From Oceanobacillus_B kapialis (GTDB lineage: Bacteria > Bacillota > Bacilli > Bacillales > Amphibacillaceae): DNA of 64,000 nucleotides. Under the pieces are notes generated by a model. The model did not search any database. It saw only the letters and a program-made list of their open reading frames with translations, and was not told the origin of the DNA. The translations under genes were made by a program, and so were the position numbers. Shown piece by piece: positions 42,181 through 51,919 of this stretch (its first letter is position 1; each line of letters begins with the position of its first letter). The stretch is taken from assembly GCF_042685265.1 (NCBI RefSeq), contig NZ_JBHUMX010000006.1. One strand, 5' to 3'.

Positions 42181-42846
42181 ATGATCAAGGTAATGCTAGT
42201 GGAGGATCAACGCTTATTTAGTGAAGGGGTAGAAGCGTTAATCTCTAATACAGAGGATATTCAAGTGGTTGGAGTAGCGAACAATGGCAAGGAAGCAATT
42301 GAGATCTTCAAGCAATGTCTTCCCGATGTGGTGCTAATGGACATCCATATGCCAGAACTGGATGGGATTAAAGCGACCATTCGTGTGAAGGAAACACATC
42401 CCGACGTAAAGGTGATACTACTGACCACATATGCAGATGAAGATCTTGTTATTACCGGAGTAAACGCAGGAGCAGATGGCTTCCTACTGAAAAGTCTCCG
42501 TTCTGCAAGCCTTATCCGCTCCATTCGTGAAGTCTATGATAATGAAATCGTTTTATCAGGGGCTGCAGCTAGAATACTAGCAGAAAAAATACGTGACCAC
42601 ACCTACAGCAAAAAGGAAATCCTTGATCGCAAACTACGTAATCGAAATATCACCCTATCCGCAAGAGAGCTGGACATTGCTTATTTGCTTATGGATCACC
42701 TCACAAACAAGCAAATAGCTGAAAAACTCTTCCTCAGTGAAGGCACCATAAAAAATTATATTAGTGAGCTCTATCATAAGTTCGACATCCCAAATCGTAA
42801 AAAGCTGCTCCAATACTTACAAAAAGTATTAAACAGGAAGAATTAG
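42181..42846 (+). CDS. NarL/LuxR-type response regulator
   Basis: 221 residues. The receiver domain (about 1-120) has Glu8/Asp9 in MLVEDQ, the phospho-acceptor Asp54 in VVLMDIHMP, Thr in LLTTYAD and Lys in GFLLKSL. The LuxR-type HTH (about 155-215) has LSARELDIAYLLMDHLTNKQ and IAEKLFLSEGTIKNYISEL. No histidine kinase gene is adjacent. It is the first of two LuxR-type genes that precede the polysaccharide locus, so control of that locus is likely but inferred. Confidence 0.9.
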   Translation: MIKVMLVEDQRLFSEGVEALISNTEDIQVVGVANNGKEAIEIFKQCLPDVVLMDIHMPELDGIKATIRVKETHPDVKVILLTTYADEDLVITGVNAGADGFLLKSLRSASLIRSIREVYDNEIVLSGAAARILAEKIRDHTYSKKEILDRKLRNRNITLSARELDIAYLLMDHLTNKQIAEKLFLSEGTIKNYISELYHKFDIPNRKKLLQYLQKVLNRKN

Positions 42847-42864
42847 GAACAATTTAGGCTACTT

Positions 42865-42888
42865 GTGACTTTTATTTCCAAAAGTCAC
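42865..42888. promoter_or_regulatory. Perfect 9-bp stem-loop
   Basis: GTGACTTTT and AAAAGTCAC flank an ATTTCC loop, 19 bases after the response-regulator stop. No T-run follows. It argues that 42865-43017 is non-coding although the frame is open there. Confidence 0.5.
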
Positions 42889-43017
42889 TACAATCATGAC
42901 CGGGCCTTTAGTATTATATTCTTTGTAGGTAATTTTCCTGAAACAGGAAAGTTCATAGTAAAAAATACAAGCTACGTTGTTACATACGAAATATCAGCTG
43001 AGAGTGTAGGTACAGAT

Positions 43018-43668
43018 ATGTTCTATGTGGGGTTTTATGAGCCAAGTGATAGGGTGAAAGTGTTAGCGGCACAAATTAATGAGCAACAAGACATTCACGT
43101 GATGTTCGGACCAATTGATGTACTTTCTGTTTGTTGCGGTTTAGTATGTTTAGATTTACGTGAATTAGCCCAAACCAAAAGGGTCTCCATCATCAAAGCT
43201 TTTACAAAAGAGAATGTAAAAGTCGTTGGTCTAGTTGCAAAGGGGGAAGAGCCCCGTTACTTGTTACAATTGATTCAATTAGGAGTAACAAGTTTACTAG
43301 AACACCACACCTTCTCGACTTTGTTACAAGGAATCTATTCGGCACAAAAGGACCATAGTATTTTACCCCCATCCCTGTTACACTTACTAAAAGAAAAAAT
43401 TGTCGACATGAGGCAGGTAGAGCAGGAAAGCTTTGCCCACAGAATTTTAAGTTCCGGCGTTAATCTTACACCGAAAGAGATTCAAATCTCCTATTTGCTA
43501 GAAAAAGGATTAAGAAACCGTGACATCGCCTATCTACTTGATACGAAAGAAAGAACGGTTAAAGTGCATATCAGCCATATTTATGCGAAATTTGGCATAA
43601 AACACCGTCGAAATATCATTAAACATTTAAAAGAGTTGAAAAATCGAAAGAACAAGAGATTTTTATAA
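43018..43668 (+). CDS. LuxR-type HTH regulator with degenerate receiver
   Basis: 216 residues from ATG 43018 (weak AGG upstream). The open frame extends back to a GTG at 42865 but that part lies over a stem-loop and has no family look. The N-terminal ~125 residues have receiver-like spacing (VCLDLREL, VVGLVAKGEEP, LGVTSLLEH) but lack the full Asp/Lys set. The C-terminal LuxR HTH shows LTPKEIQISYLLEKGLRNRD then IAYLLDTKERTVKVHISHIY (about 148-187). It is an atypical, probably phosphorylation-independent regulator paired with the response regulator upstream. It precedes galU. Confidence 0.7.
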   Translation: MFYVGFYEPSDRVKVLAAQINEQQDIHVMFGPIDVLSVCCGLVCLDLRELAQTKRVSIIKAFTKENVKVVGLVAKGEEPRYLLQLIQLGVTSLLEHHTFSTLLQGIYSAQKDHSILPPSLLHLLKEKIVDMRQVEQESFAHRILSSGVNLTPKEIQISYLLEKGLRNRDIAYLLDTKERTVKVHISHIYAKFGIKHRRNIIKHLKELKNRKNKRFL

Positions 43669-43833
43669 GTTGTCTTTCACTCCATCTCCAAGGTTAGTGA
43701 TTAAGGTAGACTTATAAATAAGATCTTGGGGGAAATAATAAATTATCTTAATTTGCAACTTAACCATATATAACTAAAGGTAACTTTCTTTTTTAGTCAT
43801 ATAAATTAAATGAAAATTCTGGAGGGATTCACA

Positions 43834-44715
43834 ATGAAGTCAGTAAAGAAAGCAATCATTCCAGCTGCAGGTCTGGGGACTAGATTCTTACCTGCCACGA
43901 AAGCAATGCCAAAAGAGATGCTCCCGATTGTTGATAAGCCTACAATTGAGTACATAGTAGAAGAAGCAATTGCTTCTGGGATTGAAGATATTATTATTGT
44001 AACAGGTAAAGGGAAAAGGGCGATTGAAGACCATTTTGATAACAATTTTGAACTAGAAGATAACCTTACTAGCAAGGGTAAATTTGAGATGTTAGAAAAA
44101 GTTAATCAATCTTCAAAAGTTGAGATTCATTACATTAGGCAGAAAGAGCCAAAAGGTTTGGGTCATGCTGTATGGTGTGCAAGGAAGTTTATTGGAAATG
44201 AACCCTTTGCTGTCCTTTTAGGCGATGATATTGTACAAGCAAGTAATCCAGGTCTAAAGCAGCTTATCGAACAATTTGAGGATACTTCGTCGTCAATAAT
44301 AGGTGTACAACAAGTTCCAAGTGAGGAAACTCATAGATATGGAATTATTGACCCAAGTGTTGTTGACGGCAGGTTATATCAAGTTAGTAATTTTGTAGAA
44401 AAGCCTGAACAAGGAACTGCTCCGTCAAATTTGGCTATTATGGGACGTTATATACTTACACCTGAAATTTTTAATTTCTTAGAACAGCAAGAAATTGGAG
44501 CAGGTGGAGAAATCCAACTTACTGATGCTATACAGAAGTTGAATGAGTTACAAAAGGTATATGCATACGATTTTGAAGGTAAAAGATACGATGTTGGTGA
44601 GAAACTTGGCTTTGTAAAAACCACAATTGAAATGGCTTTAAGACATGAAGAGTTACATGACGAGTTAATTGAGTTTTTAAAAGATGTGTTGAATAAAAAA
44701 CTGGTTAAGCTGTAA
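43834..44715 (+). CDS. galU: UTP-glucose-1-phosphate uridylyltransferase
   Basis: 293 residues from ATG 43834 (GGAGGG 8 bases upstream; an earlier ATG at 43810 precedes it). The nucleotide-binding [20 protein letters not shown] (about 8-27), the [12 protein letters not shown] (about 108-119) and GDDIV (Asp near 134) motifs and [20 protein letters not shown] are canonical for GalU/GtaB. It makes UDP-glucose in the cytoplasm for the polysaccharide genes that follow. First enzyme of the locus. Confidence 0.93.
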   Translation: MKSVKKAIIPAAGLGTRFLPATKAMPKEMLPIVDKPTIEYIVEEAIASGIEDIIIVTGKGKRAIEDHFDNNFELEDNLTSKGKFEMLEKVNQSSKVEIHYIRQKEPKGLGHAVWCARKFIGNEPFAVLLGDDIVQASNPGLKQLIEQFEDTSSSIIGVQQVPSEETHRYGIIDPSVVDGRLYQVSNFVEKPEQGTAPSNLAIMGRYILTPEIFNFLEQQEIGAGGEIQLTDAIQKLNELQKVYAYDFEGKRYDVGEKLGFVKTTIEMALRHEELHDELIEFLKDVLNKKLVKL

Positions 44716-44754
44716 TGTTTCCAAGTAAAACATTACAGATAGAAAGAGGGATAT

Positions 44755-45948
44755 ATGAGAAAAGTTTTAATTATATCTCAGAACTTTTATCCTGAAATAG
44801 GTAGTGCTGGGAACAGGATAAAGAATATTTACTTACTTTTAAAAGAAAACAACATTGAAGTAGATATTTTAACAACAGATCCTACTTATCCGAATAGAAA
44901 CTTATATAAAGATGGCTCTTTTTGGGATGATTACGATTTGAATGAAGATACTAACATTCATAGAGTAAAAATCAAAAACAAAAGATACTCTAGAAGTATA
45001 ATGAATCGCTTGATTTATTATTTGGAAATAGCCATAAAGTTCGTTTATGTTATTTTGAGAAAACGGGAAAAATATGATGTTGTTTTTGTCACATCACCTC
45101 CTATTTTTGTTGCAATGGTTGGATTAATTGCTAAATTTAGATATAAAGCTAAATTGATATTAGATATTAGAGATCTATGGCCTGAATCCTTAAAGGGAGT
45201 AGGGGTATTTAATTTTTCAATTATTATTAAATTGTTTAGATTAATAGAAATGTTACTATACAAAAAAGCAAATCATATAATCGTAAATAGTAAAGGGTTC
45301 ATTGATTATATAACTTCTCGCTCAGCTATGTTTAAAGAGAAAATAACCTATATTCCTAATGGGGCCAGAAATAGCGAAATTTCCAACTCAATAAGTCATC
45401 AACAAGAATTTAAAGTGATTTATGCTGGTAATCTTGGATTGGCCCAAGATGATGCCATTATAAAGAAACTTGCAGAGGAACTGTATTTTAGAAACATAGG
45501 GTTAACAATAGTCGGTTACGGGTTACGTAGGGAAGATTTTAGTGAATACGTCCATAAAAATTGTTTGAACAATGTTACTTTTATTAGTCCTACCACTAGA
45601 GAAAAATGTTTAAAAATCATCTCAGAACATCAAGTTGGTGTCGTAACGCTAGTAGATAAGGATGTATTTAGAACTGTGCTCCCAGGGAAAATAATAGATT
45701 ACATGACCTGTGGAATACCGATAATAGGTTCTGTTTCTGGCTTCTCTAAAGATATTATAAAAAATCAACAAGTAGGATTTGTTTCAGACAATCATGATAT
45801 TAATGATTTAATTTCTTTTATTGAAAAAATCAAGGGTAATAAAAAGTTACAAAAGGAAATCAATAATAATGCAAGAAGATATGTCAAAAATAATTTTTTA
45901 TGGGAAAAAAATATTGAGGTCTTGGTAGACGTAATAAATAGTCCATAA
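44755..45948 (+). CDS. GT4-type glycosyltransferase 1
   Basis: 397 residues, GT-B fold. The N-terminal half starts ISQNFYPEIGSAGNRIKNIY (about 7-26) and includes LILDIRDLWPESLKG, typical of WcaI/WbuB-like GT4 enzymes. The C-terminal nucleotide-sugar domain shows VIYAGNLGLAQDDA, VGYGLRREDF and PGKIIDYMTCGIPII (about 309-323). No signal peptide; a membrane-peripheral cytoplasmic enzyme. ATG after AAAGAGGG. It transfers a sugar to the growing repeat or polymer; donor and linkage unknown. Confidence 0.85.
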   Translation: MRKVLIISQNFYPEIGSAGNRIKNIYLLLKENNIEVDILTTDPTYPNRNLYKDGSFWDDYDLNEDTNIHRVKIKNKRYSRSIMNRLIYYLEIAIKFVYVILRKREKYDVVFVTSPPIFVAMVGLIAKFRYKAKLILDIRDLWPESLKGVGVFNFSIIIKLFRLIEMLLYKKANHIIVNSKGFIDYITSRSAMFKEKITYIPNGARNSEISNSISHQQEFKVIYAGNLGLAQDDAIIKKLAEELYFRNIGLTIVGYGLRREDFSEYVHKNCLNNVTFISPTTREKCLKIISEHQVGVVTLVDKDVFRTVLPGKIIDYMTCGIPIIGSVSGFSKDIIKNQQVGFVSDNHDINDLISFIEKIKGNKKLQKEINNNARRYVKNNFLWEKNIEVLVDVINSP

Positions 45949-45975
45949 TACAAAACTAAGCATAAGGTGAAAAAA

Positions 45976-47277
45976 ATGAGTAAAAATGTATGTATGTTTG
46001 TATGGAATCATTTCACAAATGATGCAAGAGTTTTACGGGAATGCACAGCTCTCTCTGAGAATGGATATAGTGTAGATTTGATATGTATAGATGATCCATC
46101 AGATAGCGGATTAGAGAAGTTTGAGAAGAAAAATGAAAACTTCCATGTTTATAGAGTAAGAAGATACCCAGCTCTATTAGAATTATTGCAGAAGATCTTT
46201 CGAAAATGCATGCAAAATAAAATGATAGGCCTAATCGCTTTTTTAATTTGGTTAGTTCTTATATATATTAACTTATTAGTATTTGGCTCTATCACAATAC
46301 TTGCAGGTGTATTATTAAAAACAAAACTAAAAGTTGTGTGGGTTAGAGGAAGTATTATATTTAGAATGGTAGCTAGTGGTTTTAACAGCAAATACGATAT
46401 CTATCATTCAAATGATTTAAACACACTTCCTCAAGGATACATATGTTCGAAGTTTAGAATAAATAAAAAGAAACTAATTTATGATTCTCATGAAGTTCAA
46501 ACCAGTAGAACGGGATATGATAGTAAGTACCATGGGATATTAGAGAGTTTTCTTATAAAAAGAATTGATACTATGATAGTAGAAAATCACACAAGAGCTC
46601 ATTTTAATAAAGATCTTTACGGATTTTATCCCAACGTAATACATAACTACCCCTTTACTCAAACTATTAAACAAGTTGAGAAAGCTCCTTTACAAGAAAT
46701 GTTGAAACTCCCTCAGAGTGAGAAAGTATTCTTGTACCAAGGTGGTATCCAAGCGGGAAGAGGGTTGGATAAGTTAATAAAAGCTGTTCCATTATTTAAA
46801 GAAGGTACCCTAGTCCTTATAGGAGATGGGAAAATTAAGCCACAATTGGTAGACATGGTTAATAAAATGAAACTAGATGAGAAAGTGAAATTTCTACCAA
46901 AAGTTCCAGTAAATGAGCTCCCTAGCTACACTAAGAATGCTTATCTTGGTTTTCAGGTGTTAAACAATGTTAATTTTAACCACTATTCAGCCTCATCTAA
47001 TAAATTGTTTGAGTACATTATGAGTGATGTTCCTGTTGTTGCCTGTAGTTTTCCTGAAATTAAAAAAGTAGTGGAAGGAGAACAAGTAGGATTGTGTATA
47101 GACTCACATAGTCATGAGTCTATTGCATTCGGGGTCAATACATTATTAGAGGATAATGTTTTGTATCAAACTTTTAAAGATAATTGCTTGGCAGCAAAGA
47201 AAAGTTACAACTGGGAAAATGAAACGGATAACTTTTTAACAATATATAATGAGGTGAGCTATATTGCCAAACACTGA
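45976..47277 (+). CDS. GT4-type glycosyltransferase 2
   Basis: 433 residues from ATG 45976 (AAGGTG 6 bases upstream). GT-B fold with N-terminal VWNHFTNDARVLRECTAL (about 7-24), a hydrophobic middle stretch (about 75-115) that may sit in the membrane, and the C-terminal LYQGGIQAGRGLDKLI, LIGDGKIKPQL and SASSNKLFEYIMSDVPVVAC (about 341-360) donor-binding motifs. It overlaps the next gene by 14 bases. Donor unknown. Confidence 0.83.
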   Translation: MSKNVCMFVWNHFTNDARVLRECTALSENGYSVDLICIDDPSDSGLEKFEKKNENFHVYRVRRYPALLELLQKIFRKCMQNKMIGLIAFLIWLVLIYINLLVFGSITILAGVLLKTKLKVVWVRGSIIFRMVASGFNSKYDIYHSNDLNTLPQGYICSKFRINKKKLIYDSHEVQTSRTGYDSKYHGILESFLIKRIDTMIVENHTRAHFNKDLYGFYPNVIHNYPFTQTIKQVEKAPLQEMLKLPQSEKVFLYQGGIQAGRGLDKLIKAVPLFKEGTLVLIGDGKIKPQLVDMVNKMKLDEKVKFLPKVPVNELPSYTKNAYLGFQVLNNVNFNHYSASSNKLFEYIMSDVPVVACSFPEIKKVVEGEQVGLCIDSHSHESIAFGVNTLLEDNVLYQTFKDNCLAAKKSYNWENETDNFLTIYNEVSYIAKH

Positions 47278-47599
47278 AATCACAAAAAACTTTACTTCCC
47301 AATATAAAGTGGGTAACGAAATTACTGAGAAAGAATATATTTTATTTAAAGAGCAGGCCTATAGTATCGTAGGAGAGTTGCTAGAATTGTTAGAGCAAGA
47401 GAGTGAGAAAAGTGAATCATCTAGGTTAAGGTTAAATGAACTCAATAAACGTATAGATAAATTGGAATCAGAAAAGAGTAATTTACAGAAAGAGTTAGAA
47501 TCTTCAAAAAGGCAGCTAAATGCTCTAAAAGACTCAAAACTTGGTAAGTTAACTAGATCTTATTGGAAATTCCGTAAAAAATTAAAAGGAGCGAAATAA
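47264..47599 (+). CDS. Coiled-coil protein preceding a glycosyltransferase
   Basis: 111 residues from a TTG start with GAGGTG upstream, overlapping the preceding gene by 14 bases. The middle (about 40-95) is a heptad coiled coil with RLNELNKRIDKLESEKSNLQ, and the C-terminus KLGKLTRSYWKFRKKLKG is basic and amphipathic. This type of helix is usually the N-terminal part of wall-polymer glycosyltransferases. It probably acts as a separate subunit or length/scaffold partner of the next enzyme, whose gene starts 2 bases later. Confidence 0.65.
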   Translation: MPNTEITKNFTSQYKVGNEITEKEYILFKEQAYSIVGELLELLEQESEKSESSRLRLNELNKRIDKLESEKSNLQKELESSKRQLNALKDSKLGKLTRSYWKFRKKLKGAK

Positions 47600-47600
47600 A

Positions 47601-49748
47601 TTGAAGGAACTTACCCAAATAAAGGCAGAAGCATTAGCTTTTCAAAAACAAATTTTAGATGACTTAAGACCATATATGGTTACTAATGACTCTTTCCTCA
47701 ATTATAAAAGTTGGTTTGTTTCGTCTGATAATATATTTGTAAAAACTCAAAAAGAGAAACTTTATATTGTAGCAGAAAATGCAAAAAAGAGTTATATTTC
47801 ATACTTAGAGAAGAACATTAGTTTTAGTAAACTACCTAAAACGGAAATTAAAGTATTACCTAACGAGCCATTTAAAATTTTGCTTGAAGGAAGTACTACA
47901 GGCGATTTAAGAATTGAGTTGTTTTTTGTAGAATATTCATCAGATGAAAAAGTAAAGGCTCACAGAATCCCTTTAAATGCACCTATAGAAATAAAAACAT
48001 CAAAAAAAACTAATAAGGTTAGGCTGGCCTTGAGACTATCAGGGACTGGTTTTGGTACTATCAAGAAATTCCAGACAATAAGGAAAAAAGTTAATAAGGC
48101 AGAAGTGGCAGTATCAAACGTGGAAGGTAATTCTGTGATTCCAAAAAAGATTAGGGAAATCAAAATGGCAGGTATCTTTGATGAGTTTTCTACTACTTGT
48201 TTTCAAGAAGAAGTAGAGCTCATCACCTTTAGACCCGATAATTGGAAACTAACATTAACCAAAAACCGCCCCCATATTTTAATGGTAGAGTCTGCTTGGA
48301 AAGGCAACCTAGGTTCGTGGGAATATAAAATTGCAAAATACAATAACGTTGATAAAAGTTCACTTATTGAATTAGTAAAATGGTGCAAAAACCAGGGGAT
48401 ACCCACAATATTTTGGAACAAAGAAGATCCTGTTCATTTTGATCGTTTCGTAGATACTGCTAAATTGTTTGATTACATATTTACTACAGATGCTAATATG
48501 ATTAGTAAATACCAAACTGAAGTAGGGCATAATAATGTCTTTGCATTACCATTTTCAGCTCAACCAGCATTTCATAATCCTATAAAAATCTCTGAAAAAC
48601 GAATTGAGAAAATATCTTTTGCAGGGTCTTACTATGCCAATAGACACGCAGATAGGAAAAGAGATATGGAGGAAATGCTTGACTTAGCTGCAGAGCATGG
48701 TTTAGATATTTATGATAGAAACTATCAAAAAAATAAAGTATCAAATAATACAGATTTTAAATTCCCAGTACGTTTTTCAGATAATATTAAAGGTTCTCTG
48801 AAATATGACGAAATAGAGAAAGCATATAAAGGCTATAAAGTGATGCTGAATGTAAATAGTATTAAATATTCACCCACAATGTTTTCTAGAAGAGTTTTTG
48901 AAGGTCTAGCTTCAGGCACTCCAATTTTAAGCAGCTATTCAGAAGGGATTAAAAGAATATTCAAAGAAATTGTTTTAGTTTCTGAAAATAAAGAAATGCT
49001 TAAAAATAATTTAGATAAATTAATGAATGAAGAACAATTCTACCGTGAAAAATCTCTCGAGGGAATAAGAGAGGTTTACTTACATCATACCTATAAACAT
49101 CGTATTAAAAATATATTAGATAAGGTTGGTATAAAGGTAGTTACCTCAGCTCCTGAAGTAACAGTGATAGCTGTTGCTAATTCTAAAGAAGAATTTTACT
49201 ATTTGTTAACTCAATATAGTTCTCAAACTTGGAAAAGTAAAAAATTACTCTTACTTTTAAACAATTTTGAGGGATATATAGAAATATTGAATAAATATAA
49301 CCAAGGAGATATTTCTGCATATGTCCTTAGCTATATGAAACATTATAAAAGGATATACGAGATTACAAATACCGAGTATATAGGATTTTTTAACGCTAAA
49401 GATTATTATGGTGAGAATTACCTTATGGATATGATGATTGCAACTCAGTATAGTAAGGCCGAAATTATTGGCAAAAATAACAGGTTTTTGTTTAATAAGC
49501 AACTGTCTGAAATTAACCCTGGATGTGAATATGAATATGTTAATGATCTAAAGTTAACTTCTTCTGTCATAAATAAAAAGATTTTTAAGGGAATAGATTT
49601 AACTAGTATAATGTTAAAAGTAAAAGAATCTGGTAATTTGAATGAGTTCTTTAAAAAAGGTTACCAATTGCTTAGTGTTGACAAATACAATTATGTTGAA
49701 AATGGGCATTTGATTGAAAATAAACAAAAAGAAATTATTGAAATTTAG
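47601..49748 (+). CDS. CgeB-like glycosyltransferase with accessory domains
   Basis: 715 residues from a TTG start. Residues about 60-165 form a beta-rich domain (EPFKILLEGSTTGDLRIELF, then KVRLALRLSGTGFGTI) that resembles the N-terminal domain of the lyase-like protein at 51920. Residues about 180-500 match the CgeB/GT1-like group: HILMVESAWKGNLGSWEYKI, IPTIFWNKEDPVHFDRF, FAGSYYANRHADRKRDM and TMFSRRVFEGLASGTPILSS. The last ~200 residues (VTVIAVANSKEEFYYLLTQY onward) look like a degenerate GT2 domain without a clear DxD. Probably a cytoplasmic enzyme of the polysaccharide pathway. Confidence 0.75.
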   Translation: MKELTQIKAEALAFQKQILDDLRPYMVTNDSFLNYKSWFVSSDNIFVKTQKEKLYIVAENAKKSYISYLEKNISFSKLPKTEIKVLPNEPFKILLEGSTTGDLRIELFFVEYSSDEKVKAHRIPLNAPIEIKTSKKTNKVRLALRLSGTGFGTIKKFQTIRKKVNKAEVAVSNVEGNSVIPKKIREIKMAGIFDEFSTTCFQEEVELITFRPDNWKLTLTKNRPHILMVESAWKGNLGSWEYKIAKYNNVDKSSLIELVKWCKNQGIPTIFWNKEDPVHFDRFVDTAKLFDYIFTTDANMISKYQTEVGHNNVFALPFSAQPAFHNPIKISEKRIEKISFAGSYYANRHADRKRDMEEMLDLAAEHGLDIYDRNYQKNKVSNNTDFKFPVRFSDNIKGSLKYDEIEKAYKGYKVMLNVNSIKYSPTMFSRRVFEGLASGTPILSSYSEGIKRIFKEIVLVSENKEMLKNNLDKLMNEEQFYREKSLEGIREVYLHHTYKHRIKNILDKVGIKVVTSAPEVTVIAVANSKEEFYYLLTQYSSQTWKSKKLLLLLNNFEGYIEILNKYNQGDISAYVLSYMKHYKRIYEITNTEYIGFFNAKDYYGENYLMDMMIATQYSKAEIIGKNNRFLFNKQLSEINPGCEYEYVNDLKLTSSVINKKIFKGIDLTSIMLKVKESGNLNEFFKKGYQLLSVDKYNYVENGHLIENKQKEIIEI

Positions 49749-49758
49749 GGGAAAAAAT

Positions 49759-51900
49759 ATGACAAGAAAATTAAAAGTGTTATTGTACGGTGACGTTGAC
49801 TTGAATATAATGGATGGCTCGGCAGTTTGGTTAACCTCTATAGCTAACACACTCAATTATGACTCTAATATAAATGTGGATATGTTATTAAAGGCAAGAG
49901 TTAGAAACAAACAATTATTTTCTGAGGTTGATAATTTAGAACATGTTAACATCATAGATACTTTTAACCAATTCACTGATATAAATTTTAAAAATGGTAA
50001 CCGTATGAACGTTAAAGAAGCAGTGGATTTAATTAACAGACTTCATAACACAAAGGAATACGATTGTATTATTGTTAGAGGATTCGATATCGTTAAAGAG
50101 TTATTACATATTCCAAATATAGTTGCGGTTACTATTCCATATATAACCAACTTCACTCATGATCTTAGCAAAATCAGTAAAGAAGAAATTGAATTATTAA
50201 TACAAATTTACCGTTCGTTTCCTCAAATGTTTGTTCAGACCCCTCAAATGGGCGATCTATTCAAGGAGATAACAAATGTAAATGGTGATAAATTAAATTT
50301 GCTGTTTCCCATGATTCCTGATTATACAGAGGAGAAACCTGATTTTAAAAATGTGAATAATAGTATAGTTTATACAGGGAAGTTCGCGGAAGATTGGTAT
50401 ACGGAAGAAATTTTAACCGCGTTTGAAAAATTAAATAATATAGATAGTACTATAACTTTAAATATTGCTGGTGATAAATTTCAAGGAAATTTAATTAGAA
50501 AAAGGGATATAATATCTGCTCGTATGAATGAAGCACAAAATATAAATTGGGTTGGTTCAGTTTCAAGGTCTAACTCGATGGAACTTGTTAAACAATCTGA
50601 TATAGGGATAGCTTGGCGAAGTCTAAACATAGATAATAGTGATAGTGTAGAGTTATCTACTAAGTTATTGGAATATGGTAGGCTTGGAAAGCCAGTATTG
50701 CTAAGAAGAACTCAAATGCATGAAGAGTTATTAGGTCAAGATTATCCTTTATTCATTGACCACGAAGATGAATTTGTAAATAAATCACTAGAAATTTTAA
50801 ATAATCGCAAATTATATCGAAAAGCTGCAAAGAGGATATATAATAGTTGTGAAAAATATACCTTTTATGAAGCATATAAAAGGTTGAGACCACTGCTATG
50901 GAGTTTTAATAAGGAAAAGGTTAAGTTAGTATTTGCTGGACACGACTTAAAATTCATAAAAATGGCCATTGACTATTTCGAAGAGCATCCTGCATACGAA
51001 GTGAAAATTGATCAATGGAAAGGTCACACTGGGCATGACATAGAGGCTTCCAAAAAGTACCTAGAGTGGGCAGATATAATATTTTGCGAATGGGGTCTAG
51101 GTAATGCTGTTTGGTATTCAAACAATAAAAAGAAAGGACAAAAATTAATTGTACGAATGCATCTACAGGAAAGAGTAACAGAACACCCTAGTAATTTTCA
51201 GATGGATAATATTGATAGAGTAATAGCCATATCACCGTTTATTTATGAGGAATTTAACAGAGTTAGTAAAATACCTCGCGAAAAAATGACCATGATCTAC
51301 AACATGATAGATACTGAAAAATATAATAAGACAAAATACACGAATCAAAATATAATGTTTAACATAGGAATTTGTGGTATTTTGCCAAGCAGAAAAAGAT
51401 TAGATAGAGCATTAAATGTATTTGAAGCGTTATGGAAGAGAGATAAAAGGTATAAACTTTACATTAAAAGTAAATTACCTCAAGAAGTTCCTTGGTTAAT
51501 GAATAGAGAAGAAGAAAAGGTTTATTACAACCAAGTTTTTGAAAGAATTAATAATTCACCTTGGGGTGATAATGTAATTTTTGATAAACATGGTAATGAT
51601 ATGGATGAGTGGTTTAGAAAGATTGGTTTTGTATTATCAACCAGTGATTATGAAAGTTTTCATTTAGCGCCGATGGAGGGGATGGCATCTGGGAGTATCC
51701 CAGTGGTATTGAATTGGCCTGGCGCAGAGACGATTTATACTAAAGAATATATATTTGAAACAGAAGAGTCTATAGTCGAATTTATTTCATCTAATCAAAA
51801 TGTTCCTAAGGTTAAAAAGGAAAAACTGATTAAATGCACAAAGGAATTTGACAAAAAAGTAATAATAAGAAACATTGAAAATTTGATTAGAGATATCTAA
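49759..51900 (+). CDS. Tandem (two-domain) glycosyltransferase
   Basis: 713 residues from ATG 49759 (AGGGG upstream; an earlier in-frame ATG lies inside the previous gene). Two GT-B-like halves: residues about 1-380 with VLLYGDVDLNIMDGSAVWLT, VYTGKFAEDWYTEEIL and STKLLEYGRLGKPVLL; and about 385-713 with LVFAGHDLKFIKM, GICGILPSRKRLDRALNVFE, STSDYESFHLAPMEGMASGS. The second half has the complete donor-binding Glu region. It may add two sugars in sequence. It starts 11 bases after the CgeB-like gene. Confidence 0.78.
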   Translation: MTRKLKVLLYGDVDLNIMDGSAVWLTSIANTLNYDSNINVDMLLKARVRNKQLFSEVDNLEHVNIIDTFNQFTDINFKNGNRMNVKEAVDLINRLHNTKEYDCIIVRGFDIVKELLHIPNIVAVTIPYITNFTHDLSKISKEEIELLIQIYRSFPQMFVQTPQMGDLFKEITNVNGDKLNLLFPMIPDYTEEKPDFKNVNNSIVYTGKFAEDWYTEEILTAFEKLNNIDSTITLNIAGDKFQGNLIRKRDIISARMNEAQNINWVGSVSRSNSMELVKQSDIGIAWRSLNIDNSDSVELSTKLLEYGRLGKPVLLRRTQMHEELLGQDYPLFIDHEDEFVNKSLEILNNRKLYRKAAKRIYNSCEKYTFYEAYKRLRPLLWSFNKEKVKLVFAGHDLKFIKMAIDYFEEHPAYEVKIDQWKGHTGHDIEASKKYLEWADIIFCEWGLGNAVWYSNNKKKGQKLIVRMHLQERVTEHPSNFQMDNIDRVIAISPFIYEEFNRVSKIPREKMTMIYNMIDTEKYNKTKYTNQNIMFNIGICGILPSRKRLDRALNVFEALWKRDKRYKLYIKSKLPQEVPWLMNREEEKVYYNQVFERINNSPWGDNVIFDKHGNDMDEWFRKIGFVLSTSDYESFHLAPMEGMASGSIPVVLNWPGAETIYTKEYIFETEESIVEFISSNQNVPKVKKEKLIKCTKEFDKKVIIRNIENLIRDI

Positions 51901-51919
51901 TTATAAAGGGAGCATTTAT

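Noticed and set aside
42865..43017. N-terminal extension of the LuxR-type gene from GTG 42865
   Set aside because: The stretch covers a perfect stem-loop, has no ribosome site and does not look like a receiver domain.
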